Source: Thermothelomyces thermophilus ATCC 42464
Lineage: Eukaryota > Ascomycota > Sordariomycetes > Sordariales > Chaetomiaceae
Assembly: GCF_000226095.1 (NCBI RefSeq)
Contig: NC_016473.1
Span: 5,390,243 to 5,454,242, forward strand
DNA length: 64,000 bases
Direction of reading: 5' to 3'
The notes below the pieces were generated by a model. The model saw only the letters and a program-made list of their open reading frames with translations. It did no database searches and had not been told where the DNA came from. Below, one piece after another: positions 46,401 through 57,214 of the stretch. The stretch's first letter is position 1; every line of letters begins with the position of its first letter. Made by a program: the position numbers and the translations under genes.

Positions 46401-49400
46401 TGGACCAGGACGGCATCCGCGGCGAGCTCGTGGCCGGGGACGCGCACGTACGCCGAGCCGTGGTCTAGCTTCCGCCTCATGCCCGACAGGGCGCGGAAAT
46501 CGTTAGTATATTCGTAGCCAAGCTTCTCCAGCGAGGCGTAGAACTCGTCCTCGCGCACCTCGGCCGTGTCCGCCGGCTCCGGCGCCCGCTGGGGAGGAAG
46601 AAGCAGACGACCGGTCCCGGCCCCGGTCCCGGTCCCGGCCAGGGTGACGATGACGCGGCCGCTGCCCAGGCGCGAGAGCACGTCGGCGTCGGCGCCCAGG
46701 GCGGCGTGGAAGGCAAAGTTGGCGGTGATCTGCTTCGGCCCCTTCTTGACAATGTTGGAGAGGGAAAAGAGGGTCTCGACACCCGTCTGCTCCGTGTTGC
46801 CGTCGAACACCAGCGCCTTGCCCAGGTCAAAGTCGCGGATCTCGACCGACTCGACGACGCTGCCCTCGGCGAGGAACGCGCACGCCTCGATCGCCGTCGA
46901 GAGATAGGCGGCGGCCGGGTACACCATCTGGCCCTGCAGCTGGTGGCCGCTGATCCAGGGGAGCTCGCTCGGGCGGATGATGTTGCGCCAGCGCATCTCG
47001 TCCGTGACGCCGTCGGGGATCCTGCGCCCCAGAAGCGGGTTCGGCAGCTCCTTGCGGTTGCGCATGGCCCGCGAGAGACGCGTGTCGTGCCAGAACACCT
47101 TGTCGTGGTCCCACTTATACGTCGGGAGGTTGGGGACTACCTTCCTCGCCGACCGGGGCTCGCCCGTGAGCAGGGCCTCGTACTGAGCAAAGTTGACAAA
47201 TGGACTGCCGAAGCGGCTCCACGCGGTCCCGAGGGTGACGGACAGGGCGGCAATGTCGCCCGACCCGCGGGAGAGAGTTCCGGTGTAGGGCGGCAGCGGA
47301 AGCTGCTTCTTGCCGTACAAGGCCGTCAGGGTCTCGGAGGCCGGGCCTTTCAGCGCCGGATGGGGTCCGACCTCGATGACCAGGTTAAAAGGGGAATCCT
47401 CGTTTCGCTCGATCGCCGTCTCGAGCGCCTGGGCAAAGAGCACCGGCCGCAGCATGTTGTCCTTCCAGTACTCGCCCTTGAGATCCTCGATATGTGCCGC
47501 CGTCGTTCCCATGGCGGTGCCCGGATACACGCTCGAGTACCAGACGCATCCTCCTTCTTCCTCGGCCAACTGTCGGGGCTCGATGTTGCACGCTTCCAGT
47601 GCCTGCTTGTACGGCGCGGAGCAGGCCGCCATGTGGTGCGAATGGTACGCCTTGTTCACCTTGAGGGGCCGGGCGAACTTCTTCTCGTCGTCTAGAATGT
47701 CCTTGGCCTCCCGGATGGCGGCGGCGTCGCCCGACAGCGTGACGCTGGACGGGGAGTTACACGCGGCGATGCCGAGCCGGCCGGAAAATGCGTCGAGGTT
47801 GCACAGCTCGGTGGCGTCCTCGTACGAGGTACCGACTGCCATCATGGCACCCTCGGTCTTGACGTGTTCCTCGACGCACAGGCCGCGGTAGTAGGCAATC
47901 TTGATGGCCTCCTCGGCGCTGATGATCCGAGCCGCATAAGCCGCGGCGATCTCGCCGGACGAATGGCCTACGACGGCGGCAAACTCGATGCCCGCCTCCC
48001 GGAGGAGGTCGACCAGCACGATCTGGACGGCCGTGCACAGGGGCTGGGCGAGGAGTGCTTCCCCGAGGCGGGACGAGGCCGCGTCCGCCAACAGCTCGTC
48101 GGTCAGCGACCACGACGCTCGGGCGGAGGCCGGAAGGTCGGACAGTGCGCTCTCCAGAGACTTGATCCGGTCGCGCACAAAGGCGGAGCCCTGGATCAGC
48201 TCCTTTCCCATCGCGGCCCATTGCGCGCCTTGGCCGGTGAAGACGCCGAGCAGACGAGGGGTTGCCGCGATGGGCCGGCTGCCTATGCTGGCGCCTTGCC
48301 CAGCGCTCTTGTCGTTGCGACCGGCCCGGGCGAGCTCGAGATGGTCGCTGATGCTGTTGGCAAGCTGCTGGGTCGACGCCACGGCCGGGAGTGCCGCCCT
48401 GACGCCGAGGGCCGACCGTCTCGAGTGAAGCGTATATGAGAGGTCCCGGAGCGGCAGATCCGGATTCTCTCGGAGATGAGCGGCGTACGCCTCCAATACA
48501 CCCTCCAGGGCCGTCTCGGACGCCGCCGAGAACACAAACGGGGTAAACGAAGTCTGGGACGCGGCGTCCCCGGCCCCGGCCCCGGTCCCAGCCGCCGCAA
48601 CGGCAGGTGGCTCGTAGTTCTCAAGGATGACATGGGCATTGGCGCCTCCGAAACCGAAGCTGTTGACACTTGCTCGGCGAACATCGCTCGCCTTCGGCCA
48701 CGGCTTGGCCTCGGTAGCAATCTCGACGCCCTTGTAGAACGGCGCCACTTTGGGACTCAGCCGTTCAAAAAGCATGTTGGGCGGGATCGTCGAGTGCTGG
48801 ATCGCCAGGGACGCCTTGAGCAGCCCGGCCAGGCCGGCGGTGCCTTCTGTGTGGCCGACCACCGTCTTGATCGACCCGACGTAGAGCTTCTCCGACTGGC
48901 TCGGCGGAGCTGGGCCCTCATTCCCTCCCTGGTATCCAAAGAAAGCACGGCTGATGCCTTCGGCCTCCTGTAGAAAAACGGATTAGCGGGCAAGCTTTGT
49001 GGTGGCAGGGGCGGGCAATTCGAGGGTGAGGAAGAAGATGTAATAATGGTAAGATGTAATAATGGTGGTGAGGGCACTTACGCGACAATCGCCAGCTTCG
49101 GTGCCGGTGCCGTGGGCCTCAAAGTACTGGCACCGCTCTTCTTCCTTGGTAGGGTCCAGCCCAGCCTTTTGATACGTCCTGACGATCAGGTCGGCTTGTG
49201 CCAGCTCGTTAGGCATGGTGAGTCCCTTGGTTCGGCCGTCCGAGTTGATGCCGGACTCGCGGATGATGGACTCGATGTGGTCCCCGTCCCTGATCGCATC
49301 GCTCAGGCGCTTCAAGATGACGGCGGCAACGCCCTCCCCGCGCGCGTAGCCGTCCGCATCGGCGTCCCACATCCGGGATCGGCCGGTCGGCGAGAGCATC

Positions 49401-50083
49401 TTCAGCTTGGACTCTCCGATGTAGAGCTCGGGTCCGAGGATCAGGTTCGAGCCGGCCGCGACTGCCAGGTCCGAATCGCCGCTGCGCAGAAGCTGGACCG
49501 CCTGGTGGACGGCAAACAGGCTGGACGAGCAGGCCGTATCGATCGTCATGGAGGGGCCGTGCCAGTCAAAGAAGTACGAGATGCGGTTCGAGATGAGGCT
49601 CCTGGCCGTTCCCGTGGCCATGTAAGTCGGGATCGCGTCCAGGTCGCGGAGGATGTGGTCGCTGAAGTCGGCGCACATGAGGCCGACGAAAACGCCGGTC
49701 TGGGACTTGGCCAGCCCTTCGATAGACTGGCCGGCCGCCTCGAGGGACTCGTACACGACCTCGAGCAGCATCCGGTGCTGCGGGTCGATCGAGTGCGCCT
49801 CGACCGGCTTCACGTTGAAGAAGGCGGCGTCAAAGAGCCGCGGGTCTTCTTCGAGGAAGTAGCTCTCGGTCACGTTGCTGGCGCCATGGTGAGCCCCGTC
49901 GGGGTGGTAAAACGAGTCCGCGTTGAAGCGGTTCGGAGGGATCTTGGTCAGCAGATCCTTGGGTTTGCGGAGCAGTTCCCAGAGCTTGGAAGGTGTGCTA
50001 GCGGCGCCCGGAAACCGGCACGCACTTCCAATAATGGCAATCGGCTCGTTGCCAAACTTTTTTTGTCTAGGTGTTTGCACCAT
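37473..50083 (-). CDS. mycA: Hybrid PKS-NRPS (KS-AT-DH-cMT-KR-ACP-C-A-T-R)
   Basis: Four exons: 50083-49082, 48967-43284, 43230-40610 and 40537-37473. Introns of 114, 53 and 72 nt have donors GTAAGT, GTAGGT and GTAAGT. The total is 4123 aa in one frame. KS: Cys185 in [10 protein letters not shown], His324 in [11 protein letters not shown], His373 in [10 protein letters not shown]: Ser670 in GHSSGE. DH: His1009 in [11 protein letters not shown] and Asp1195 in [11 protein letters not shown]-methyltransferase: [13 protein letters not shown] at 1463-1475. No working ER is seen. [14 protein letters not shown] near 2175, Tyr2318 in SNYSAAN. ACP Ser2500 in GIDSLV. C domain: HHINMDG at 2788-2794. A domain: [12 protein letters not shown] near 3275, YRTGDRG. 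T: Ser3693 in GGNSMLL. R: GATGFIG near 3788 and a Ser3903/Tyr3945/Lys3949 set. It would make a methylated polyketide joined to one amino acid and release it reductively. The symbol is by resemblance to the myceliothermophin synthase and was not checked by search. Confidence 0.95.
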
Positions 50084-50862
50084 GATGATGGCTCAGCCGT
50101 TAGGCACAAACGAGGGAAGTGTTGTTCTTGGTAAAGTCTGGCGGTGATTCTGTTGAGAGAACCGAGCTTTGATGTCAATGCACAAGAGGTAGTATAGAGA
50201 TTCAGGTAACATAACCCGCCATGTCAGTATCTGCCCAAAGGTCTGGCCTCTTCCATTGCCTATATTCACTCCTAAGCTTTGGGTGGAGTGGCTGGCGCTC
50301 TCTTTCCGACGAATCCTTGGTCCCCGGGGCCGCTCCCCGTGGACTTCGGAGAGGAGCTAAAGCGAGCTCTGCGGAGATGTGTTTCCCCGAGCCTCGACAA
50401 GGTCTCCATATTGTTTCGGACTGTGGACTTTCGGTCTCCGTGCTCGGTTCTCGATCGCCCCGTTTTCGGCATTCATTAACTGATAATAGGTAGGGGACCT
50501 TCTAGCGTAACCAGGATTGCCGGTTGGCAAAATAAGCCACAGCAGTGAGTCGTAATGCTAGCTCTTACTGCTTGCTACGTGGAATCAAGTTTCGGGCACT
50601 TAGGTAAATCGGTTTCTGTAACTATTCTCATCACGGGGAACCCAAGAATCACATATTCGCGATGTCTGTACGTACAAGCATCGTGTGCACGTACTCCATG
50701 AGCAGCAATACGTAACCACCACGCGTTTCCTGTATATGTGAGAACTGGTGGTTGGTGGCTATCTTTAAGTTAGGTACTTGCTCAGAATCCCCCGCACGGT
50801 CAACTACGTCGTTGTTTTTGCATTTCAACCCAAGTTGTTCGAGTACCTATTCCCCCTCTCTC
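50084..50862. promoter_or_regulatory. Upstream region of the PKS-NRPS gene
   Basis: About 780 bp between the PKS-NRPS start codon (50083) and the stop of the Diels-Alderase gene, both on the minus strand. No coding signal. It should hold the PKS-NRPS promoter and the terminator of the upstream gene; no operator can be named. Confidence 0.4.
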
Positions 50863-52185
50863 TCACCAGATAGACAATACAAGATTTGTCACTGTATTCT
50901 TCCACCGTCCAAGAAACCCGATGCCGTAAACCACCCAAATCTGCCACTGTTTGATCTCGTCCGGAAGCAGAACCTGCTCCGAAAATCCTCTGCCAGTGAA
51001 TTCCTCGTCCGTGCCTACCTCGCCCCCTACTATCTCATCCAGAAATCCGGTCAGGCCTCTCCCGCCTCCAAAGCCCATCTCGAACATTTTTGCGAAATGA
51101 CGGTGGTGGAAGCGCCACGTCTTTCCTGTGGAGGGGGATACAAACTCTAGAACCCGGCCCGTAGCCTTGTCTGCTAAGCTCCCGCTGACGTTGCCGCTAA
51201 AGTCGGAGTGGAACTGCGTATAATCGACTTGTTGGGAGGGCGCGCCAACCTGAGAGGTGAACACGAGCCGGCCGTGTTTGAAGAGATGGGCGGCGAAGTA
51301 CGGAACCCAGTCGTCCAGCCTCGACAGTGGGCGCCAGTAGGAGATGGTGTAGGGGCCGAGGAACCCGCGCATGATCTGCCAGCCGCGACAGATCTTGAAC
51401 CAACTGTTTTCCGCCCACAACCGGGAGTGGGCTCCGTAGCCGGTGATGCTCATGGTCTTTTTGCCGATCTGAACGTGAGCAGTCACCTTCCCACCGGCGA
51501 TCGGTTGGCTCATATACAGCCCCGGCGACAGCTTGACCGAGGGCCAGCTCTTTTTCACCCGGGACTCGCCCTCCTCCGGTGGCCAGATCTCCCCGTCGGC
51601 CAGATGCGGCGTCGTGGTGGACTCGATTGCGATGGACCCCTTTTCGCGGCCTGTGTCCCACCACACTCTGGCTCTCTGCATGTCTCTCGAGATCTCGAAA
51701 GCGTAGGACCGATCCGAGCTGTTCCAGATGCCCCGTATCGAATCGGGACAGTCGATCACTGTCGAACTCTCGGTATACTCGAGCTCCTGGATGCGAGTGC
51801 CGTCCTCAAGAGTCATGTAGAACTCGACACGCAGGTTTCCCTGCCCGAAGAAGCTATACGACGGATCCCTCGAGAAGCCCATGAGCACGCTCCCCGTTCC
51901 GGACTCGGAGACCGCGTCAAACTCCCACTGCTCCCATACCGTGCTGTTGATTGTCGACAGCTTGGGGATTTCGGGATGTTCGGTCGGGGAGAGCGAAAAG
52001 GAGACGGGCCCCTCTCCAACCTCATACGCACTCAGGCGGCTGACGGCGCACGATGTGTGGTCCCCGCTCGGCGTGTCAAACTTGGGCTGCCATTCAAATT
52101 CACCAAACGGCTGCTGTGCGAGATTGACGTCGGCCGTCGCCAGTGGCAGCAGCAAACCACAGGCGAGTTTGACGAGATAACCCAT
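50863..52185 (-). CDS. mycB: Lipocalin-like intramolecular Diels-Alderase
   Basis: Single exon, 440 aa from the Met at 52185 (MGYLVKLACGLLLPLATADV). The open frame extends upstream to 52344, but the chosen Met starts a hydrophobic, signal-like N terminus followed by the conserved body. The protein belongs to the CrtC/AttH-like lipocalin superfamily of fungal decalin-forming enzymes (Fsa2, CghA, MycB, CcsF types). Seen features: FEWQPKFDTPSGDHTSCAVS, SYSFFGQGNLRVEFY, SWPSVKLSPGLYMSQPIAGG, ITGYGAHSRLWAENSWF, WRFHHRHFAKMFEMGFGGGR. These proteins fold as two beta-barrel-like domains and hold the polyene of the PKS-NRPS product for a stereocontrolled [4+2] cycloaddition. It lies directly upstream of the PKS-NRPS in the same direction and shares a 630-bp promoter region with the trans-ER gene. 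Symbol by resemblance. Confidence 0.85.
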   Translation of the reverse strand: MGYLVKLACGLLLPLATADVNLAQQPFGEFEWQPKFDTPSGDHTSCAVSRLSAYEVGEGPVSFSLSPTEHPEIPKLSTINSTVWEQWEFDAVSESGTGSVLMGFSRDPSYSFFGQGNLRVEFYMTLEDGTRIQELEYTESSTVIDCPDSIRGIWNSSDRSYAFEISRDMQRARVWWDTGREKGSIAIESTTTPHLADGEIWPPEEGESRVKKSWPSVKLSPGLYMSQPIAGGKVTAHVQIGKKTMSITGYGAHSRLWAENSWFKICRGWQIMRGFLGPYTISYWRPLSRLDDWVPYFAAHLFKHGRLVFTSQVGAPSQQVDYTQFHSDFSGNVSGSLADKATGRVLEFVSPSTGKTWRFHHRHFAKMFEMGFGGGRGLTGFLDEIVGGEVGTDEEFTGRGFSEQVLLPDEIKQWQIWVVYGIGFLGRWKNTVTNLVLSIW

Positions 52186-52815
52186 GTCGAAGAGCTCGAT
52201 CGAAACGGATGGGTCAGGGGGTCTGAGCAGCGTCTTGTTGGATCTGGAGAGGCCAAGCAAGCCAACGGTGTGTGCGTAGAGAAAGAGTTTCCTGAGCGGA
52301 AGATTGTCTGGAGGCCCAGAACTGGACGGACCTGCCGTAGACAACTAGGAGATAAGGGAGATACCCGATCTTACCCTGGCACCCTAGACTCGGCGGTTTC
52401 ATGCATGCGGTTATTCCTCCGCCTCTTTCGGCAACCATTGATAATCGGTGTGGAAGAGAGCGCCAGTCAGCAGGGTCTTCGGACCACATCGACATCGGAG
52501 ACCGAACAAAAAAGCAAGCCACGCCACCGCGGAAACACCACTGTCTCGGATACCAATCGGAACAAACGAACCATTGGGTATTGCAGGTGCCACATGTAAA
52601 CAATCCCACGCAGGGACGTGGTCCGCTTTGGATCTTTACCCCTTCTCGTGATTTCACCACCGCCCCTTCGTGCGGACCTAACATAGAACACACCATTGCT
52701 TCACTCACGCGCGTTCCTACTGACAAGGGCCAAACGGGGGAGACGTGTTGAGGGATCGTTCTACTCCATCTTGACACTCACAAGAGACCGACTTGAGCAA
52801 ACCAGAAGAATCATC
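52186..52815. promoter_or_regulatory. Bidirectional promoter region, Diels-Alderase / trans-ER
   Basis: 630 bp between two divergent starts. A short CCACCGCGGAAACACC-type GC-rich stretch lies at about 52522-52537; I cannot name a factor for it. Co-regulation of the two genes is inferred from the arrangement. Confidence 0.45.
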
Positions 52816-53999
52816 ATGGCTATCGACGAACAAATCCCCCGTGTCCAGCGGGCGCTCATTCAGTCTTCGACGCCAGGGGTTCTCCAGTTCACGGAGACTC
52901 GAGAGGTCCCGAAACTGCTCCCCGACCAGGTGCTCGTTCGGGTGGTCGCGGTTGCCCTGAATCCCTGCGACTGGAAGATGCCTACCAACTTCCCCTGTCC
53001 GGGTGCTGGGGTAGGGGCCGACTTCTCCGGCACGGTTGTCCGGGTCGGTGACGACGTGCGCCCCGGCAAATTCGACGTCAAGCTGGGCGACCGGGTAGCA
53101 GGCGCTGTGCACGCGAGCAACCGTCTGAAACCGCAGGATGGCACTTTTGCCGAGTATATCGCCGTCCGTGCCGATGCACTCTGGCGCATTCCAGATGGCA
53201 TGGATTTTCATGTGGCGGCCGCGATCGGCCTTTGCGTCGTCGGAACGGTCGGACTGGCAGCGTTTCACGAGCGCCATTTGAACTTGCCCGGTTCTCCTGA
53301 GCAGCCCGTCAAACCAAGGGCAGGCGGCCAACCCCCATGGGTCTTGGTGTACGGAGGAAGCACGGCCAGCGGTACCATGGCTATCCAGATTTTGAAGCTG
53401 TGCGAAGCCTAAGAAAACCCCCCCGCGGACGAGAGTTGAACGTTGACGCTGACCCCGAGAATGACAGAGCCGGGTTTCGCGTAGTCACCACTTGTTCACC
53501 TGCGAACTTTGCTCTTGTAGAGTCCTACGGTGCCGACAAGGCCTTCGACTACCACTCGCCAAATCTTGGTGAGTCGATACGCGCTTACACCAACAACAGC
53601 CTTAGCTTCGTCATGGACATCATTGCCAGCGCGAACTCGCTGCGTCAGTGCTACGCCAGCATCGGCCGCGCAGGCGGGCACTATGTCGGTTTCGAGCTGG
53701 TCCCGGACGAGCTGGCAGGTATTCGCAAGGCCGTGCGGGCGAGCTGGGTACTAGGGATCAGGCTGTTGGGGTACGAAATTGCGCTTGATAGAGGTTACGG
53801 GAGCCCCCCAGACCCAGAACTAGGGATGTGGGGACGGGCCTGGTTCAAGAGAACGGAGGACCTGGTTTGGGGGGGGAAGATCCGGCCGCATCCGATCGAG
53901 CTGGACACCGAGAGCGGCTTCGACGGTATCGTCGCGGGGGTCGAAAGACTCAAGCGAGGTGAGGTCTCGGGCAAAAAGCTGGTGTACCTGATCCGCTAG
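52816..53999 (+). CDS. mycC: Trans-acting enoyl reductase (medium-chain dehydrogenase family)
   Basis: Exons 52816-53399 and 53468-53999 give 371 aa. The 68-nt intron has a weak GTGCGA donor and a GACAG acceptor; splicing restores ILKLAGFRVVTTCSP, as expected for the family. Features: N-terminal GroES-like fold (VLVRVVAVALNPCDWKMP, GAGVGADFSGTVVRVGDDV, GDRVAGAVHASN, GTFAEYIAVRAD), NADPH-binding region (WVLVYGGSTASGTMAIQ) and C-terminal GKKLVYLIR. There are no zinc-binding Cys clusters, as in LovC-type enzymes. The role is to reduce chosen enoyl intermediates on the PKS, which itself has no working ER. It diverges from the Diels-Alderase gene. The start MAIDEQIPRVQRALI is chosen over an in-frame Met 40 codons upstream because the family begins here. 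Symbol by resemblance. Confidence 0.92.
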
Positions 54000-55126
54000 C
54001 AATCACACCATCATCCTATAGTGCTTTAAGCTCCGAATGATTCATTAGCTGTTCGATGTAACTAGATGAAAGTCCTGATGTAATGTGAGGCAACTGGAAG
54101 TAACGGAAAGCCATCACAACGCGGAAGTCGGTTTACAGCTTTTACTTGGCCCATCTTCCCCGGGCACGCCGATCAAGAACCCAGGTTACATACCGGGACA
54201 CCAGAAGAGACAGCCATAGAAGCTGTGGGTAGCGCGGTGATTAAACCTCGGAGCTGGATCCGTCTTCTTGGCTTGGTCCATGATGCAGTACGTTGTCTAC
54301 GGACGCGTCCGTCATGTAAGGCTGGATAAGATAAGACCTGTGGATCTGGCAAACGGGCTGGCAAACGGAGGGTTCTTTGTTCCTATCCTCTACTTATACA
54401 GAGCCACAGGGCCAGCCAACGTAGGAAGAAGATATCGCTCTTTTGAACTATTTACAACTTACCAACTTTCTTCCATCAATTGGAACCATCTTCCATCTAT
54501 TGGACACCATCTTCTATCAGTCCACTACCGCTGCCAACAACAGAGGAACCCGAGCTTCAGGCTGACCAGGTTGCAAGAGGCCGGCCGCGTTCAGAAGGAG
54601 ACAAATTCTCTGGAATTGCAGCAGACCGTGATCCGGTCTGCTAACCTTCCGCAATGGGGTCGGCCATGGTTAGGGCCTCAGTGCAGTCAAGAACATGCTG
54701 TGTCAATAGCGAGGTGTAGGACTGGGTGTGATCTGTCTAGGACTCTGCACGGTCTATTGACATTAGCTACGTTCCAATTGTCGGGTCTCATCTGCCGGTC
54801 ATCATCGTGACCCGTTGGCGAGATTTGGCCGCCGCTGGATGATACACTTCCGTTGATGAACACACGCGTTCAGTATAGCAATCAATGTCCTATACTATCT
54901 TATATTAGCTCAAGGGCTTAAATCGAGCAGTTACACAGCATCTTGACTTTTAACTATTTGTGCACTGAATGCATAGTTGGAAGGCCTTCTTTAATACACT
55001 TAAACCTGATATGGACATTCTAGTGTCCGCTGATTCTGGTTTTATTTTCTACATTCAGACTCGGGAAATGGATGTTTATTCGTGGCCAAGGAACTCTATC
55101 GCAATTAAAAAGCTTAGGGTATTATA
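54000..55126. other. Intergenic region, no gene recognised
   Basis: About 1.1 kb between the trans-ER gene and the kinase-like pseudogene. One 180-codon open stretch (54268-54810, +) has no domain, no splice logic and runs through repeats such as CATCTTCCATC; it is not called. A short CATCTTC(C/T)ATC repeat lies at about 54468-54520. Confidence 0.5.
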
Positions 55127-57036
55127 TTAGAAACAATAATTCCAGAGCTCACGCTCTGTTTGCAACTCCTGCCCAAAATCTCCAAACTGGCGGAACACAT
55201 CATCGACCATCCTGAGCCACCGCTGATCCAGTTTAGTCACAAAATACGCCTTTGTATAATCCCAGTACTCTGGGAACCATCCAGCGTTTTCCCAGTCGAC
55301 AATGCCAGCAAGTCTCCCATGACCGTCTACAAGAATATTTCTCAGGTTAAGATCACCATGCGTAAATACCATCTTATGTCCACCACGGTGAACCACCTCT
55401 GGCAGCGCACCGCATCGCAGAGTTTCGTTGAAATCATCCTCGCTTAGGAAAGGTCCCACGACGTCGCCTCGATTCTCGTCATAGTCTAGCGCGGCATTGA
55501 TTCGATAGTCAAAACAGGGTCCATCAACAGCGCTGGAGATTGCATACTTCCAACCGAGAGGCCTGGGAACAACGCGAAGTGCGGCTATGTGGCGACGTAA
55601 TTCGTGAACCAGCTGAGCAGTGTCTTCGTCGCTCATGGTATCGATACACAGACCGAGTTTATAGCCGGGAATTCGCGTAGTCAAGAGGTAGATGTTGCTC
55701 GAGTCTGAGATTAAATCTAGGGCGCGGGGAACCGGCACGTTCGTATGGCGTCGCACCAGTTCTAGTGCTGCGTGCTCGTTCACCAGGCTCTCGCGCCGCG
55801 CCAAACTGACCCTCTTAAGATAGAGCCCGAAAGGAAGTTGCTGCACGTTGGGGCTGTCGGTGAAGCCATACATGCGTGCGCCAAGAGACGCCAGACTGCG
55901 ATACATTCGAATACGCATGGCCCCAGGTACGAGGAGCCAGAGTGTCTTCAGAATGGTTGTGTAGGTGTCGGAGAGCAATGTCAAGGTCGAGGAAAATGGA
56001 GATAGGAACGCGGCATAAGACTGCTTATGTTGTTTGCCGGCAATCTCTTGAGCAATGTATGTCCATCGAAGCGGAATAGCGAAGCGGGATAAAATCTCTA
56101 GAGCCCAACATTTCGGAATGTTGATGTTGGAGCGAGAGGAATCGACAAAAGAGGCGCGTCGAAAATCCTTCACCTGGTCAAGAATGGGAGGATATCGGGG
56201 TCCGCCCGTCAGGATTTTCGAAACTTCATACTAGGCGCTTGTCAGCATTACTTTGTATTTGATGGATGCCATGTGTTAACCCTGTGAGAATAAATGGCCC
56301 ACCTTGGACTTTTTGTAGAACGAAAGCTGAAAATACCCTTGAGCAAAGGCATCTGCAGCAGATCTGCGGAGGAGCCAGTGGTTCTCGATACGATCGTATG
56401 ACTCGTTCTCGGCATCGGAGAGCAGCCGATCTCTCACTTCAGGTGTCAGAAAAGCTCCAAGCATTTCACCACAGGGCTTTGAAACACATGTAACAGTTAG
56501 CCATGAATGCCCAGTTGGTGTAACGAGCTGATTATGTGGCACCCACACTGGTTGCAATGTCTGTGGGTTTTATTTTTGGGAGGATGGGCACGACAACCAA
56601 AGGATCCCAGAATGAACCCTGAAGGCCGGTGATACAGCACTTCCCGCCGTCTCTTTGCGCAACGCTGGCGATGACGCTTCTGTCAGGCGCTTCGTAGCCA
56701 CCACCGCGCACGACTTACAACTAAGTCAGCTTAACAACCCACGCCGTGGAAGTTTTCCTGACTGGGGATATTACACATAGCAATGGTACGTTTCCAATCA
56801 GCCAGAAATGCTCCAATATCGGGTTTGGATGTGGTGGTGTCACGAGACAATCGCTTGAGCAGAAATGCTGCAGCTCGACCACGGTCAACAGAATCGTCGA
56901 TAAAACTCTCGAGGAGTGGCCTGTCTGGATGCCCTAGGCCTGATTGGCGGATCGCGGAAAGCGCAGCTTCATAATCGCTCAATGGTTCGGCCATCATTGA
57001 TACGGTTGTGCGGTGGTTGTAAAAAGTCGAATCCAT
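55127..57036 (-). pseudogene. Fungal HNH-like / aminoglycoside-phosphotransferase-like fusion, N terminus broken
   Basis: C-terminal exons are well supported: about 56690-56547 (GGKCCITGLQGSFWDPLVV), 56476-56303 (PCGEMLGAFLTPEVRDRLL through KKSK) and 56230-55127, joined by 70- and 72-nt introns with GTGGG donors and AAG/TAG acceptors. The kinase half shows MYGFTDSPNVQQLPFGLYLK, VFTHGDLNLRNILVD (catalytic HxDxxxxN) and GIVDWENAGWFPEYWDYTK. The N-terminal exon starts at 57036 (MDSTFYNHR) and contains DYEAALSAIRQSGLGHPDR. It ends in VGC followed by TAA at 56733-56731, where relatives I recall read VGCQAD. After that point the frame of the CCITG exon is shifted by one and no standard intron repairs it. 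The gene therefore looks inactivated. An alternative is a shorter working gene starting at an internal Met (for example MRIRMYRSLASLG at 55918). Substrate unknown. Confidence 0.6.
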
Positions 57037-57214
57037 TACCTCCGTACTCCGTTAGATTATCCGGCCAAGGTCTAAATTTAAACCTGGCGACGTCCAGTCA
57101 GGTTCGGGTCGCTCCACTCCATCCATGCACGTGTTTGTTATTTCATTCACGCGCCCTCGAGGAAAAAAATGAACGTGTCTGCATCCATTAAGCAGTAGTC
57201 CAAACCGAGTCAAT

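Noticed and set aside
54268-54810. 180-codon open stretch downstream of the trans-ER gene
   Set aside because: No domain, low-complexity pieces, and no good start context; looks like chance.
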